64,000 bases of DNA from JAIOSM01 sp964565415 (GTDB lineage: Bacteria; Desulfobacterota; Desulfobacteria; Desulfobacterales; Desulfobacteraceae), in assembly GCA_964565415.1 (NCBI GenBank), contig CAZMEX010000005.1:29758-93757 (forward strand), read 5' to 3'. Position numbers and translations under genes: made by a program. Positions 27,680 to 36,949 of this stretch are shown in pieces (within the stretch, counting starts at the first letter, position 1; the number at the start of each line of letters is the position of its first letter). Below the pieces are notes generated by a model. The model was not told where the DNA came from. It ran no database searches and saw only the letters and a program-made list of their open reading frames with translations.

Positions 27680-28024
27680 ATGGGCGGTAAAAACATCATA
27701 GATATTGATGAACTAAAAGAGATTATGGATAATGATATGGAGCTTATTCAGGAGTGTTTTGATGAGTTCTGCGAGGAGTGGTCTGAAGCGTTTGGAGATG
27801 TTGCAAGGGCTGTAAATGAAAAAGATGCGTCAAGGCTTGACGAAACAGCCCACAAGCTCAAAGGAACACTGCGCTATCTAGCTGCTGACCAAGCCCAGCA
27901 GGCAGCCTATGAACTGGAGGCTGCAGGTAAAGCAAAAAAACTTGATGGTATTGATAGTAAACTTGCTGTTTTAGAAAAAAAGGGTCTTGAAGTTATAGAG
28001 TATATAAAAAATTTCAGCGAATAA
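27680..28024 (+). CDS. HPt-domain phosphotransfer protein
   Basis: A 114-residue stand-alone histidine phosphotransfer protein. The phosphoacceptor motif is AHKLKGTLRYL with H58, set in a predicted four-helix bundle. Its acidic N-terminal half (ELKEIMDNDMELIQECFDEF) is typical of HPt modules that follow hybrid kinases. AAGGAGA upstream of the ATG is a good ribosome-binding site. It is followed 21 bases later by a receiver protein, which suggests a small phosphorelay; the kinase is elsewhere. Confidence 0.85.
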   Translation: MGGKNIIDIDELKEIMDNDMELIQECFDEFCEEWSEAFGDVARAVNEKDASRLDETAHKLKGTLRYLAADQAQQAAYELEAAGKAKKLDGIDSKLAVLEKKGLEVIEYIKNFSE

Positions 28025-28045
28025 TTATTCTTGGAGGAGAATGTC

Positions 28046-28522
28046 ATGCCAAACAATAAAATAGAAGATTATAAACAATATCAAAATATTTCCATTCTTT
28101 TTGTTGATGATGATAAAATGGCACAAAAACTTATGTCCAAATTCCTGAAAGAGTGGAATATTTATTGTGCATCATCGGGTCAGGAGGCATTGGAAACAAT
28201 GGAAGAAAAAACCTATGCTGTTGTGCTTTTAGACTATCAAATGCCGGGAATGAACGGAATAGAACTTTTAAGAAGAATTAAAAAAAGACACAGTATGGTC
28301 CAGGTGATCATGATCACGGGCTCTGATGAGCTCAACACATTAATTGAAAGCTTGTCCCACGGTGCAGATGATTTTATTCTCAAGCCTGTGAAAAAAGAGA
28401 CCTTGTTCAAAGTTCTTGGAAATACGTGTGACAAAATAACTCGATGGACAGGTGTTATGAAAACCCTCTACAAGAAAAAAAAAGAGAGAAAGCAGGAAGA
28501 AGATGCCTTATCAAAAAAATAG
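28046..28522 (+). CDS. Single-domain response regulator
   Basis: A 158-residue protein with one receiver domain. The acidic pocket is in FVDDDK (about residues 19-24), the phosphoacceptor is D63 in VVLLDYQMPGMNG, and the signalling Lys is in FILKPVKKE. The C-terminal tail of about 30 residues is very basic (KKKKERKQEEDA) with no recognised output domain. The frame opens at 28031, but ATG 28046 with GGAGGA seven bases upstream is the better start. It probably receives phosphate from the HPt protein encoded just before it. Confidence 0.88.
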   Translation: MPNNKIEDYKQYQNISILFVDDDKMAQKLMSKFLKEWNIYCASSGQEALETMEEKTYAVVLLDYQMPGMNGIELLRRIKKRHSMVQVIMITGSDELNTLIESLSHGADDFILKPVKKETLFKVLGNTCDKITRWTGVMKTLYKKKKERKQEEDALSKK

Positions 28523-28585
28523 CAGTTTTCTAAAAACAGACTTTGATTGACTCCCCCTATATTGTCTGCAAAAGGTTTATTACTA

Positions 28586-28615
28586 TTGACCCCTCCATAA
28601 AAAAAGCTATATAAT
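28586..28615 (+). promoter_or_regulatory. Sigma-70 type promoter for the MoaD/ThiS-like gene
   Basis: TTGACC at 28586-28591 and TATAAT at 28610-28615 are separated by 18 bases, a near-consensus housekeeping promoter. Transcription would start near 28622, about 40 bases before the ATG at 28661. Confidence 0.6.
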
Positions 28616-28660
28616 AGCATCAAAAAATTAAGCTATAACCTGAAGCAAGGATTTAAAACA

Positions 28661-28933
28661 ATGAGTGTTGAAATAAATATTCACTTGACCCACCGGCAGC
28701 ATACTGATAATCAAAAAAGCATTGAAGTTGAAGGAGATACTATAGGACAAGCCATTAGTAATTTATGTAAAAAATATCCGAATATAGAACCTGAACTTTT
28801 TGAAGGCAAAGATAAGCTTGCAAAACACATTGAAATATACCTGAATGATGAGAGTGCATATCCTGACGAGCTTAAAAAGAACACAAAACATGGTGACAAA
28901 ATATATATTACAGCTATCCTAGCCGGAGGATAA
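28661..28933 (+). CDS. MoaD/ThiS-family ubiquitin-like sulfur carrier
   Basis: A 90-residue protein ending in ITAILAGG. The exposed Gly-Gly tail is the site adenylated and thiocarboxylated in MoaD and ThiS proteins. The body fits the beta-grasp pattern (VEGDTIGQAISNLCKKYPN, then HIEIYLNDE). No MoeB/ThiF activating enzyme, MoaE or ThiG is nearby, so the pathway (molybdopterin, thiazole, or another sulfur transfer) cannot be told. It has its own good promoter. Confidence 0.8.
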   Translation: MSVEINIHLTHRQHTDNQKSIEVEGDTIGQAISNLCKKYPNIEPELFEGKDKLAKHIEIYLNDESAYPDELKKNTKHGDKIYITAILAGG

Positions 28934-28972
28934 AAAGACAAATTGAGCAAGTCTTCGTTTTAAAAGAATGTT

Positions 28973-29926
28973 TTAAGAGATATTTAAATATTTCCTGGCT
29001 GTTCCAGTACGTAAAATATCTTCTCTAAAATATTTAATAAATGTTTTTTCTGTAAGTGTAGGAATTTTATCTTGCAGCAAAACCAGGGAAATTTTATTGA
29101 CAACATTCTGACATGAGGTTTTTATTGGAACAATTTTATTTTTCCTGATTTGGCTTTGCACAATATGCGAGGCAATAACTCCCATCCCTATATTGTTGTT
29201 TATACCCATAATCACAGCCTGGTGACTGTCTACAGTCAAAACTCTGTTCAGGTTTACCGGAAATTTATTAAAATGGTGTTTAAACCAGTTTTTTATGGTT
29301 AGTGAAGATTTTTGATAGGAAATAAACTCCTTTGATGCAAGATTTTCATAGGAGTGATCCCTAGTAATTTCTCTTTCATAATAATCTTTTGAACATGCCA
29401 GGATAACCTCTTCTTCGATAAGGGGTTCAATGCTGTATATACCAAAATCAGAAAAAAACTGATCCTTGGTTAAAAATGCATCAACCAGCCCAAAATCAAG
29501 CTCACCGCTTTCTATCAAAGGAAAGATCTCGGCTGGATCTCCAAGCTTTAAGTTAAATATAACATCGGGATAAAGCTTTCGGAACTCAGCAATTATGCGG
29601 GGGAAATATGATTTCCCAAATTCAATAGGTGATCCGATTTTTAAAAGACCATATGGTTTTTGCCTTGCCTGCCTGATGTTTTTTATCCCCTTTGCAAGCT
29701 CGCTTATAAAAGGAGATACAATACCAAACAACTGCTCCCCGGCTGAGGTTGGCACAAGTTTTTTATGCAGCCTTGTAAATAGATGTATTTTTAATTCATC
29801 TTCTAATTTGGTCAGGCTTTGACTTATGGCAGATGAGGTAATATTTACCTCTTTGGCAGCAGCAGCAACACTTTTTAAAGAAAAAACATAATAAAAAATT
29901 TTTAGCCTGTTAAAATCGGGTAGCAT
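28973..29926 (-). CDS. LysR-family transcriptional regulator
   Basis: A 317-residue LysR-type regulator. The N-terminal winged helix-turn-helix is clear: FNRLKIFYYVFSLKSVAAAAKE then NITSSAISQSLTKLEDELKIHLFTRLHKKLVPT, residues 5-60. A periplasmic-binding-protein-like effector domain follows. It diverges from a gene for a small membrane protein, with a 137-base shared upstream region. LysR regulators often control the divergent gene, but the effector cannot be predicted. Confidence 0.9.
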   Translation of the reverse strand: MLPDFNRLKIFYYVFSLKSVAAAAKEVNITSSAISQSLTKLEDELKIHLFTRLHKKLVPTSAGEQLFGIVSPFISELAKGIKNIRQARQKPYGLLKIGSPIEFGKSYFPRIIAEFRKLYPDVIFNLKLGDPAEIFPLIESGELDFGLVDAFLTKDQFFSDFGIYSIEPLIEEEVILACSKDYYEREITRDHSYENLASKEFISYQKSSLTIKNWFKHHFNKFPVNLNRVLTVDSHQAVIMGINNNIGMGVIASHIVQSQIRKNKIVPIKTSCQNVVNKISLVLLQDKIPTLTEKTFIKYFREDILRTGTARKYLNIS

Positions 29927-30063
29927 TAGTATCTCTTAACCTAAGATTAAATTGTTTTAATTTTACTTAATATCAAAACTGTTTTATATTATCAACATAA
30001 AAGAGACACTTTAAGATAATAATTTGTCTTTTACATACAAAGCAAGGATTATTGGAGGCTCAA

Positions 30064-30258
30064 ATGAAAAACTCAATAGCAGGCAACATCATAAAAATTA
30101 TCACATATTTTTTTACACCTGAAGACACAGCAACTCCAATCTGGCATGGATCTTCTGCTTATAATATTGAGTCAGACATACATGGAATTGGAACAACAAA
30201 AGCGTTGTTCTGGGTAGTAAACTCAGTTCTGTTGCTCTATCTTATCTCTCTGTTCTAA
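30064..30258 (+). CDS. Small membrane protein of unknown function
   Basis: A 64-residue protein starting at ATG 30064, with GGAGG at 30054-30058. The N-terminal half is amphipathic and polar (KNSIAGNIIKIITYFF, then TPEDTATPIWHG). The C-terminus is a single hydrophobic helix, ALFWVVNSVLLLYLISLF, reaching the last residue. It is divergent from the LysR gene and followed by a hairpin with a T-rich tract, so it looks like a separate transcription unit. No family is recognised. Confidence 0.6.
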   Translation: MKNSIAGNIIKIITYFFTPEDTATPIWHGSSAYNIESDIHGIGTTKALFWVVNSVLLLYLISLF

Positions 30259-30283
30259 TTTGGCAATTTTTAGTAATTCCCCG

Positions 30284-30345
30284 GGGAAGCTTGCTTAATT
30301 TAAAACAAATCATTTACCTAAAGTTAAGCTTCCCTTTTCTTTTTT
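30284..30345 (+). terminator. Probable terminator after the small membrane protein gene
   Basis: GGGAAGCTT (30284-30292) pairs perfectly with AAGCTTCCC (30326-30334) across a loop of 33 bases, and a T-rich tract (TTTTCTTTTTT) follows at 30335-30345. The distal arm overlaps the stop of the convergent gene. The long loop makes it less certain than a compact hairpin. Confidence 0.5.
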
Positions 30346-30896
30346 ATAGCCTCTTTAATCGCTTTTATCTTGGGACCATCTTCTGTCCACAGCCTGCAAC
30401 TGTTTAAAATAAAATCTTTTTCTTGAATTTGATCTACTGATGTTGGAGTTTCACTTCTATGCTTTCTTTTTTCCGTAAGCCAGCCATGGACAATTTCTTG
30501 CCCCATAACAGTTAAAAGATGGGTAAGATGCGTACAACCCTTTACTCCTCCCATAAAACCTTTAATTTTTTTTGAAAACCCGCCCCGCACCTCAAGCCCC
30601 TCAATCTTTTTTATCACATCAAGGGTTTCATGGCATTGAGACATGGGAACATGGGGCATATAAGCTTCTGCTTGAGAAATTCTCAAAGGGTTGTCATGGA
30701 TTAAAAGATAGATTTCCATATTATGAATAACCCCTTGTAAAATTTCCTCTTCAGTAATATCAAATATATTTTGATATCGTTCATCCTTTAATTTCCCCCA
30801 AACTATCAACTCAGAATCATTAATATAATATGTAGCAAGTTCAATGTTTCTGGTGTGAATCTTTTTTTTATCTTGGATTAACTCTTTTAAATTCAT
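30324..30896 (-). CDS. DUF2889-family protein
   Basis: A 190-residue soluble protein that matches the DUF2889 pattern as remembered: RNIELATYYINDSELIVWGKLKDE near the N-terminus, MPHVPMSQC in the middle, and GVKGCTHLTHLLTVMGQE, the conserved Cys-His block, near residue 125. The function of the family is unknown. It lies 49 bases downstream of recD2 on the same strand, so it may be co-transcribed with it. Confidence 0.75.
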   Translation of the reverse strand: MNLKELIQDKKKIHTRNIELATYYINDSELIVWGKLKDERYQNIFDITEEEILQGVIHNMEIYLLIHDNPLRISQAEAYMPHVPMSQCHETLDVIKKIEGLEVRGGFSKKIKGFMGGVKGCTHLTHLLTVMGQEIVHGWLTEKRKHRSETPTSVDQIQEKDFILNSCRLWTEDGPKIKAIKEAIKKKREA

Positions 30897-30945
30897 TGCT
30901 TTTCCTCTTTAATTGTTTTTCCTCTATCTGGTATGTGGATTGAAC

Positions 30946-33126
30946 CTATGCAAGCCGTACTGCCAGACTTGAACACCTTAAATCAGTTTTGTTATTATTT
31001 AAAGCTATTGTAAATGCTTTTTTTGAGCCAACCAGGATTACAAGCTGTTTACCCCGCGTTATGGCTGTATAAAGAAGGTTCCGCTGTAATAGAGGAAAAT
31101 GAGAAGTGCTCAATGCAATAATAACAGCTGAATATTCTGATCCTTGAGACTTATGGACTGAAATAGTGTAGGCAAGGGTTAGTTGCTCAAGCTCTAATAT
31201 CTCATAATCAACAATCCTTCCATTATAATCAACACTGACTACTCCTTCAGCCTTATCAATTTCATAAACTATACCTATATCACCATTAAAAACATCTTTG
31301 TCATAATTATTCTTAAGATGCATAACCTTATCCTCTACTTTAAAAGTAAAACCGTGGGCTTCAATACCTGTTTCATTATTATTTAACACTTTTTGAAGCT
31401 GCTGATTTAAATTTATAGTCCCTGTTTCACCTTTATGCATTGGTGTTAAAACCTGGATTTCATCAATGTGGGGAAATGCCTGCTTGATTCTTGTTGAGTA
31501 TAAAAGGGATATTGTTTCAACAATTTTTGAAGGATTATTGTTTTCTATGAAATAAAACTCTGAAAGCTCTTGATTATTTCCCATTGCAAGTTCAGGCATT
31601 TCACCATTTCGAATGGCATGGGCATTCATTATTATTGGGCTTAAGCTTGCCTGGCGGAATATTTCAGTCAAATAAAATGTTTTTACAACACCGGAGTTGA
31701 TAATATCAGCAAGTACATTACCAGGTCCCACTGATGGAAGTTGAAATGTATCACCCACAAGCATTAACAGGGATGTTGAAGGCAGTGCTGCCACAAGATG
31801 ATACATAAGCATTGTATCAACCATGGAAGCTTCATCCACAATAAAAACATCAAGATCAAACGGGTTTGAATGGTTCTTTGCAAATGTATTGTCATCAGGG
31901 TCATACTCAAGAAGTTTATGTAAAGTTTTTGCTTTTTTCCCTGTTACTTCAGAAAGCCTTCTTGCAGCCCGCCCGGTTGGTGCTCCTAAAACAACTTTTT
32001 GCTCTGATTTCTTGAAAATTGCACATAAAGCTCTTATCAGGGTGGTCTTTCCTGTTCCGGGACCGCCTGTAATAACTGTGACCCTCTGTTCCAAAGCTTT
32101 GGTTATAATTTCAATTTGATTTTCTGAAAGCTTTATTGCAAGTCTGGATGCAACCTCTTCAACGATTTCATCTTTATCAATCTCTGTTGTAAAAACAGGC
32201 AGGGACAACATTGCCTTAATCCTCAATGCAATGCCTTTTTCTGCCATGTAAAGTCTTTCCATATATATTAAAGTCTTGTCATCTCTGTTTTCCATGACAA
32301 TTTCATCATTTTGTTCTAAATCCAACAGAGCATTATCAACTCTCTCCAGGTCGATCCCTTGGTCAACCTCTCCATATGACCCGCCCTCAAAACCAATGAT
32401 TTTATAACATTGCTCAATTAATGTCTCTTTTTGAACAAAAACATGTCCATCGTTTTCAAAAATTAAAAGAAGATAAATAAGAGATGCCTTGATTCTTTCA
32501 GGATCATCCCTTTGTCCACCTGCCTGCAAAGCAATTTTATCTGCTATTTTAAACCCGGCTTGGGGAATATCTTTTGCAATGGTGTAGGGAGTTTGGTGCA
32601 GTATTTTTAATGCATCTGAGCCATAACAAATCAGGATTGCTGAAGCATGCACAACACTCACTCCTCGATCCTGCAAAAACTGCATTACTCTTCTAACCGA
32701 GTGGTGTTTGTTCCATGCCTCTGTGATGGTATTGGATTTTGCTTTACCTATACCTGTTATCTCTTTTAATCTTACAGGCTCATTTTCTATAATATCAAAG
32801 GTGTTTTCTTTAAATTTTTTTACAATTTTACCTGCAAGGTCTTTGCCAATACCCTTGATAATACCTGACTCAAGATACTCTTTTATCCCTGATGTTGTTG
32901 ATGGAAGAATTACATTAAAAGATTTAACATTAAACTGGTCACCATATTTTTGATGTGTAACCCATATACCGGTAAGCGCAAGGGTTTCGCCCTCAACAAT
33001 TCCTGCCATGTGACCGACAATAGTAACAAAATCTTTTATCTGGGGAACTTCTAGCTTTGCAATAGTATAAAAATTATCACTGTTTTGAAATGTTATTCTT
33101 TTTAATAAACCTTTTAATATAATCAT
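30946..33126 (-). CDS. recD2: RecD2-type ATP-dependent DNA helicase
   Basis: A 726-residue superfamily 1B helicase (5'-3') of the RecD2 type. The first 320 residues are the RecD2-specific N-terminal region with helix-hairpin-helix motifs (SGIIKGIGKDLAGKIVKKF, LKEITGIGKAKSNTI). Walker A is TGGPGTGKTTLIRAL near residue 355, Walker B is DVFIVDEASMVD, and motif VI is NLLYTAITRGKQLVILVG. No RecB or RecC is nearby, consistent with the stand-alone RecD2 class linked to genome stability. Confidence 0.92.
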   Translation of the reverse strand: MIILKGLLKRITFQNSDNFYTIAKLEVPQIKDFVTIVGHMAGIVEGETLALTGIWVTHQKYGDQFNVKSFNVILPSTTSGIKEYLESGIIKGIGKDLAGKIVKKFKENTFDIIENEPVRLKEITGIGKAKSNTITEAWNKHHSVRRVMQFLQDRGVSVVHASAILICYGSDALKILHQTPYTIAKDIPQAGFKIADKIALQAGGQRDDPERIKASLIYLLLIFENDGHVFVQKETLIEQCYKIIGFEGGSYGEVDQGIDLERVDNALLDLEQNDEIVMENRDDKTLIYMERLYMAEKGIALRIKAMLSLPVFTTEIDKDEIVEEVASRLAIKLSENQIEIITKALEQRVTVITGGPGTGKTTLIRALCAIFKKSEQKVVLGAPTGRAARRLSEVTGKKAKTLHKLLEYDPDDNTFAKNHSNPFDLDVFIVDEASMVDTMLMYHLVAALPSTSLLMLVGDTFQLPSVGPGNVLADIINSGVVKTFYLTEIFRQASLSPIIMNAHAIRNGEMPELAMGNNQELSEFYFIENNNPSKIVETISLLYSTRIKQAFPHIDEIQVLTPMHKGETGTINLNQQLQKVLNNNETGIEAHGFTFKVEDKVMHLKNNYDKDVFNGDIGIVYEIDKAEGVVSVDYNGRIVDYEILELEQLTLAYTISVHKSQGSEYSAVIIALSTSHFPLLQRNLLYTAITRGKQLVILVGSKKAFTIALNNNKTDLRCSSLAVRLA

Positions 33127-33170
33127 TCAGAGTACAAGTATTCAGTGTTTAATAACCCTAGACATATAAA

Positions 33171-33722
33171 CTATGCTTTTTTTATGATCCATTTTACAGC
33201 ATCATAGAGGTTTTTTGCTGTAAAATCGACTCCTGTTCCATTTTTTTCAAGAAGTTGTTCAGCAATTAATCCATTGCCGGTTTGAACTAAAACTGCAAGG
33301 CTGCACCCGGCATTTCTTGCACACTCAATATCCTTGGCACTATCACCTACCATGCATGCATACTCAAGGTCAATGTTGTATTTTTCTGCTGCCTGTAGGA
33401 TTAATCCCGGATTTGGTTTTCTGCAATTACATCCTGCATCGGGCAGGTGGGGACAATAAAAAATATCTTTTATTTTACCGCCTGCCTTTTCTATCCCATT
33501 TTCCATTTTACTGAAAATTTTTTCAAGCTCTTGTATTGTTGTCAATTGCCTCTCTATTGCAGACTGATTAGTAATCAAAATAACATCAAACCCAGCTTTT
33601 GTGAGCATGGCGACAGCTTCAGGACTTTTATCGATAAAATGAAATTCAGATTCGTGCTTGATATAATCTTGAGAGTCAACATTGATAACCCCATCACGGT
33701 CTAAAAAAACTGTATATTGCAT
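33171..33722 (-). CDS. gmhB: D-glycero-D-manno-heptose 1,7-bisphosphate phosphatase (HAD family)
   Basis: GmhB removes the C7 phosphate in ADP-heptose synthesis for lipopolysaccharide. The product (183 residues from ATG 33722, or 186 from GTG 33731) has the HAD motif I FLDRDGVIN at the N-terminus, the motif II segment DVILITNQSAIER, and the zinc-binding Cys/His cluster CPHLPDAGCNCRKPNPG that distinguishes GmhB. The C-terminal motif is MVGDSAKDIE. The GTG start would overlap the stop of rlpA by one base (TAGTG). Confidence 0.9.
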   Translation of the reverse strand: MQYTVFLDRDGVINVDSQDYIKHESEFHFIDKSPEAVAMLTKAGFDVILITNQSAIERQLTTIQELEKIFSKMENGIEKAGGKIKDIFYCPHLPDAGCNCRKPNPGLILQAAEKYNIDLEYACMVGDSAKDIECARNAGCSLAVLVQTGNGLIAEQLLEKNGTGVDFTAKNLYDAVKWIIKKA

Positions 33723-33730
33723 TTTCAACA

Positions 33731-34534
33731 CTACTCTGCAACCAAAAATAGTGTTTTCAGTCCATCAACACTCAACTGTTTTTCCAGCAGTGATGCTTGA
33801 ATCAGTTTTGAATATTTACCAATCCTGACACGATAAAAAGTTCCACGGTGGTCTTGGTGGGTGACAATGTGAACATTGTCATAACTTGCAGAAAGCTCTT
33901 GTTTATATTGATTGGCATTGCTTTTTACCTGGAAAGCACCTACCTGGACTGAAAAATTACCATCCTGCCAGTTTACAGGAACATACTCTCTCTTTTTTGC
34001 TTTTGGATTTTTTAATTTTCCAAGTACAGTAATTATAACAGGGGCAGTTCCCTTTTCAACTATTCCAATTTTTTTTGCACCTGTATATGAAAGATCAATT
34101 ATTCTTCTTCTTACAAAAGGACCCCTGTCATTAATCCTTACTACTATTTCCTTATTATTTCTTAAATTATGTACTTTGACCCAGGTTTGAAGGGGCAGTG
34201 TTTTATGGGCTGCTGTCATTGCATACATATTATAAATTTCACCGTTTGCTGTCTTTTTTCCATGAAAATCCTTTCCATACCAGGAAGCAAGCCCTTTTTG
34301 AGTGTAATTTTCAGGCTGGCTTTTAGGGTAATACATTATTCCATTGATATAATAGGGTTTTCCAAGTTTTGCTTTTCCTGGTGAGCTGGATTTTTTTTCA
34401 GAAGTTATAGATGGTTTTTTCTGTTTTACATGTTCAACTACTATTTTTCTTCTTGAACAGCCAACGGCAAAAAATAATACAATAGATAAAAATATAACAA
34501 TAGATAGTGTTGCTTTTGAAAACAAAATATTCAT
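33731..34534 (-). CDS. rlpA: RlpA-family septal ring lipoprotein
   Basis: A 267-residue lipoprotein. A hydrophobic signal peptide ends in a lipobox, FAVGC with acylated C26. A double-psi beta-barrel domain follows (about residues 80-170: GLASWYGKDFHGKKTANGE, then VRINDRGPFVRRRIIDLS), and a C-terminal SPOR domain (NFSVQVGAFQVKSNANQYK) binds denuded glycan at division sites. RlpA proteins are lytic transglycosylases or cell-envelope factors. It is 10 bases from lon, on the same strand. Confidence 0.93.
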   Translation of the reverse strand: MNILFSKATLSIVIFLSIVLFFAVGCSRRKIVVEHVKQKKPSITSEKKSSSPGKAKLGKPYYINGIMYYPKSQPENYTQKGLASWYGKDFHGKKTANGEIYNMYAMTAAHKTLPLQTWVKVHNLRNNKEIVVRINDRGPFVRRRIIDLSYTGAKKIGIVEKGTAPVIITVLGKLKNPKAKKREYVPVNWQDGNFSVQVGAFQVKSNANQYKQELSASYDNVHIVTHQDHRGTFYRVRIGKYSKLIQASLLEKQLSVDGLKTLFLVAE

Positions 34535-34544
34535 AAACTTTTTC

Positions 34545-36911
34545 CTAAATATTCAGAGCTTTTTTTAATACATCTTCCATGGTATCAGCAAAAACAAAAT
34601 CTATTTGCTCTTTTACCTTTACTGGAACATCCTCAATATCCTTTTTATTCCATTGGGGCAGAATAATGCTTTTTATGCCACTTCTTTGGGCAGCAATAAC
34701 TTTCTCTTTTATTCCTCCCACAGCAAGCACATCACCTCTTAACGTAATTTCACCTGTCATTGCAAGTCTTTTTTGCACAGGTTTGTTAGTTATCAGGGAC
34801 ATGAGTGCGGTCAACATTGCAACTCCTGCGGATGGTCCATCTTTTGGTATTGCTCCTTCAGGAACATGAATATGAATATCATGCTCTTCAAAAAAAGAAT
34901 CATCTATATTAAAATTATCAGTTTTTGATCTTATATAACTTAGAGCTGTATTTGCAGATTCTTTCATTACATCTCCAAGATGGCCGGTCAAAGTAAGCAG
35001 GCTTGCTCCTTTCATGGCAGCAGCTTCAATATATAAAATTTCTCCTCCAAAGGGGGTCCAGGCAAGCCCTAAAACAACTCCGGGGCAGGCTGTTTTTATA
35101 TTATGATCCGGCATATTACGTTCCACACCCAGGTACTTTGGAATATCCTGTTTTAAAATTTTAATGGGCTTTTCAACATTGCTGTTTTCTTCCACAATTG
35201 TGCTTGCAACTCCCCTGCAAACTGAACCTATCTCTCTTTCAAGGTTTCTCAAACCAGCTTCTCTGGTATATCCAGATATAATTTTTCTTATTGCCCCATT
35301 GGTAATTTGTATTTGGGATGCCTTTAAACCATTTTCATAGCGCTGTCTTGGTATTAAGTATTTAGTTGCTATTTTGGTTTTTTCTTCTTCTATATATCCA
35401 CTTAATTCCAGAATTTCCATTCTATCTCTTAAGGGGTCAGGAATGGTATGAAGTACATTTGCCGTTGTAAGAAAAATAATATCAGAAAGATCAAAGGGTA
35501 AATCAAGATAGTGATCTGTAAATGAATTGTTTTGCTCAGGATCCAAAACTTCAAGAAGTGCTGAAGACGGGTCTCCATGGTAAGATGAATCAACCTTGTC
35601 AATCTCATCCAGCATAAAAACCGGATTATTTGTTCCAGCTCTTCTAAGCTGTTGAATAATGCGACCCGGCATTGCACCAACATAGGTTCTTCTATGCCCT
35701 CTTATTTCAGCCTCATCTCGCATTCCCCCCAGAGCAATTCTCACAAACTCTCTGCCTAAAGCTTTTGCAATTGATTTTCCCAGGGATGTTTTCCCAGTAC
35801 CCGGAGGTCCTGCAAAGCATAAAATAGGACCCTTTGAATCTTTTTTAAGTTTTCTTACGGAAAGATACTCAAGAATTCTCTTTTTCGGTTTTTCAAGACC
35901 ATAATGATCATTATTAAGAGTTGCCCTTGCCTCTTTGATATCAATTTTTTCTACTGATTTATCATTCCAGGGCAGAGTGGTAATCCAGTCAAGATATGTT
36001 GAAGAGACAACATATTCGCTGGACGAGGGGGACATTTTTGCAAGGCGGTCAAGCTCGCGCAAAGCTTCTTTAAAAACTACTCCCTCAAGCTCTTTTGCTT
36101 CTATTTTATCCTTGTATTCCCTTATTTCAATATTCTCGTCATCATCACCCTCTCCTAGCTCTTCTTTAATGGCTTTAAGCTGCTGGCGAAGATAATAATC
36201 CCTCTGCTTTTTATCCATATCCTCTTTGACCTGGGATTGAATTTTTGAACCCATTTCAAGTATATCAAGTTGATCATTTACAAGCCTTGTTACACTTTCC
36301 AGCCTTTTTTTAACATCTAAATATTCCAGAGCTTTCTGTTTTTCTTCCACTGGAGCATTTACCGAGGATGCAACCATATCTGCAAGAACATCTGGGTCTT
36401 GAAGGGATTTCACAAGATCTGTCATCTCCGGGGGAAGACCTGGAGAAAGCTTTACAATTTTTTCGTACTGCTCAATTATATTTGCCATGAGAGCACGATT
36501 TGCTTTGTTTCTTTTACAGTTCTTGTTTTTAAGAACTCTGATTTTTGCCTGGATATAGCTTTTTTCATTCAGATACTCTTCAACTTTAAACCGGCTTATT
36601 CCCTGTATTAAAAGCTGTGCTTTATCCTCTTCCATTTTTGACATTTTAAGAATAACCGCAGCTGTTCCAATCTTATAAAGGTCTTTTGTGGTGTGCCTCT
36701 GTTCAACCTCGGACCGCTTTGATAGAATAAGTCCAAGTATTCTATCTCCTGCCATTGCTTCGTCAATAAGGTCAATTGCCTCTTTTTGCACTAAAACAAG
36801 GGGAAGCACCATTTTTGGAAAAAGGTTTGTATCAACAATGGGAAGGATTGGCAGAATATCGGGAATCTGGTCAGTTTTAATATCAACATTAGGTTGTTCC
36901 ATGCTATCCAT
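34545..36911 (-). CDS. lon: ATP-dependent protease La (Lon)
   Basis: The 788-residue protein has the full LonA layout: an N-terminal substrate domain (LPILPIVDTNLFPKMVLPL), a long helical region, an AAA+ domain with Walker A FAGPPGTGKTSLGKSIA near residue 368 and Walker B VFMLDEIDKV, and a C-terminal Ser-Lys peptidase with PKDGPSAGVAM (catalytic S694) and KEKVIAAQRSG (Lys). It degrades damaged and short-lived regulatory proteins. The small heat-shock gene lies 38 bases upstream on the same strand, suggesting a shared stress-response unit. Confidence 0.96.
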   Translation of the reverse strand: MDSMEQPNVDIKTDQIPDILPILPIVDTNLFPKMVLPLVLVQKEAIDLIDEAMAGDRILGLILSKRSEVEQRHTTKDLYKIGTAAVILKMSKMEEDKAQLLIQGISRFKVEEYLNEKSYIQAKIRVLKNKNCKRNKANRALMANIIEQYEKIVKLSPGLPPEMTDLVKSLQDPDVLADMVASSVNAPVEEKQKALEYLDVKKRLESVTRLVNDQLDILEMGSKIQSQVKEDMDKKQRDYYLRQQLKAIKEELGEGDDDENIEIREYKDKIEAKELEGVVFKEALRELDRLAKMSPSSSEYVVSSTYLDWITTLPWNDKSVEKIDIKEARATLNNDHYGLEKPKKRILEYLSVRKLKKDSKGPILCFAGPPGTGKTSLGKSIAKALGREFVRIALGGMRDEAEIRGHRRTYVGAMPGRIIQQLRRAGTNNPVFMLDEIDKVDSSYHGDPSSALLEVLDPEQNNSFTDHYLDLPFDLSDIIFLTTANVLHTIPDPLRDRMEILELSGYIEEEKTKIATKYLIPRQRYENGLKASQIQITNGAIRKIISGYTREAGLRNLEREIGSVCRGVASTIVEENSNVEKPIKILKQDIPKYLGVERNMPDHNIKTACPGVVLGLAWTPFGGEILYIEAAAMKGASLLTLTGHLGDVMKESANTALSYIRSKTDNFNIDDSFFEEHDIHIHVPEGAIPKDGPSAGVAMLTALMSLITNKPVQKRLAMTGEITLRGDVLAVGGIKEKVIAAQRSGIKSIILPQWNKKDIEDVPVKVKEQIDFVFADTMEDVLKKALNI

Positions 36912-36949
36912 ACTTTTTCTTATTTTAAGAATTCAAGTTATACAGGTAT

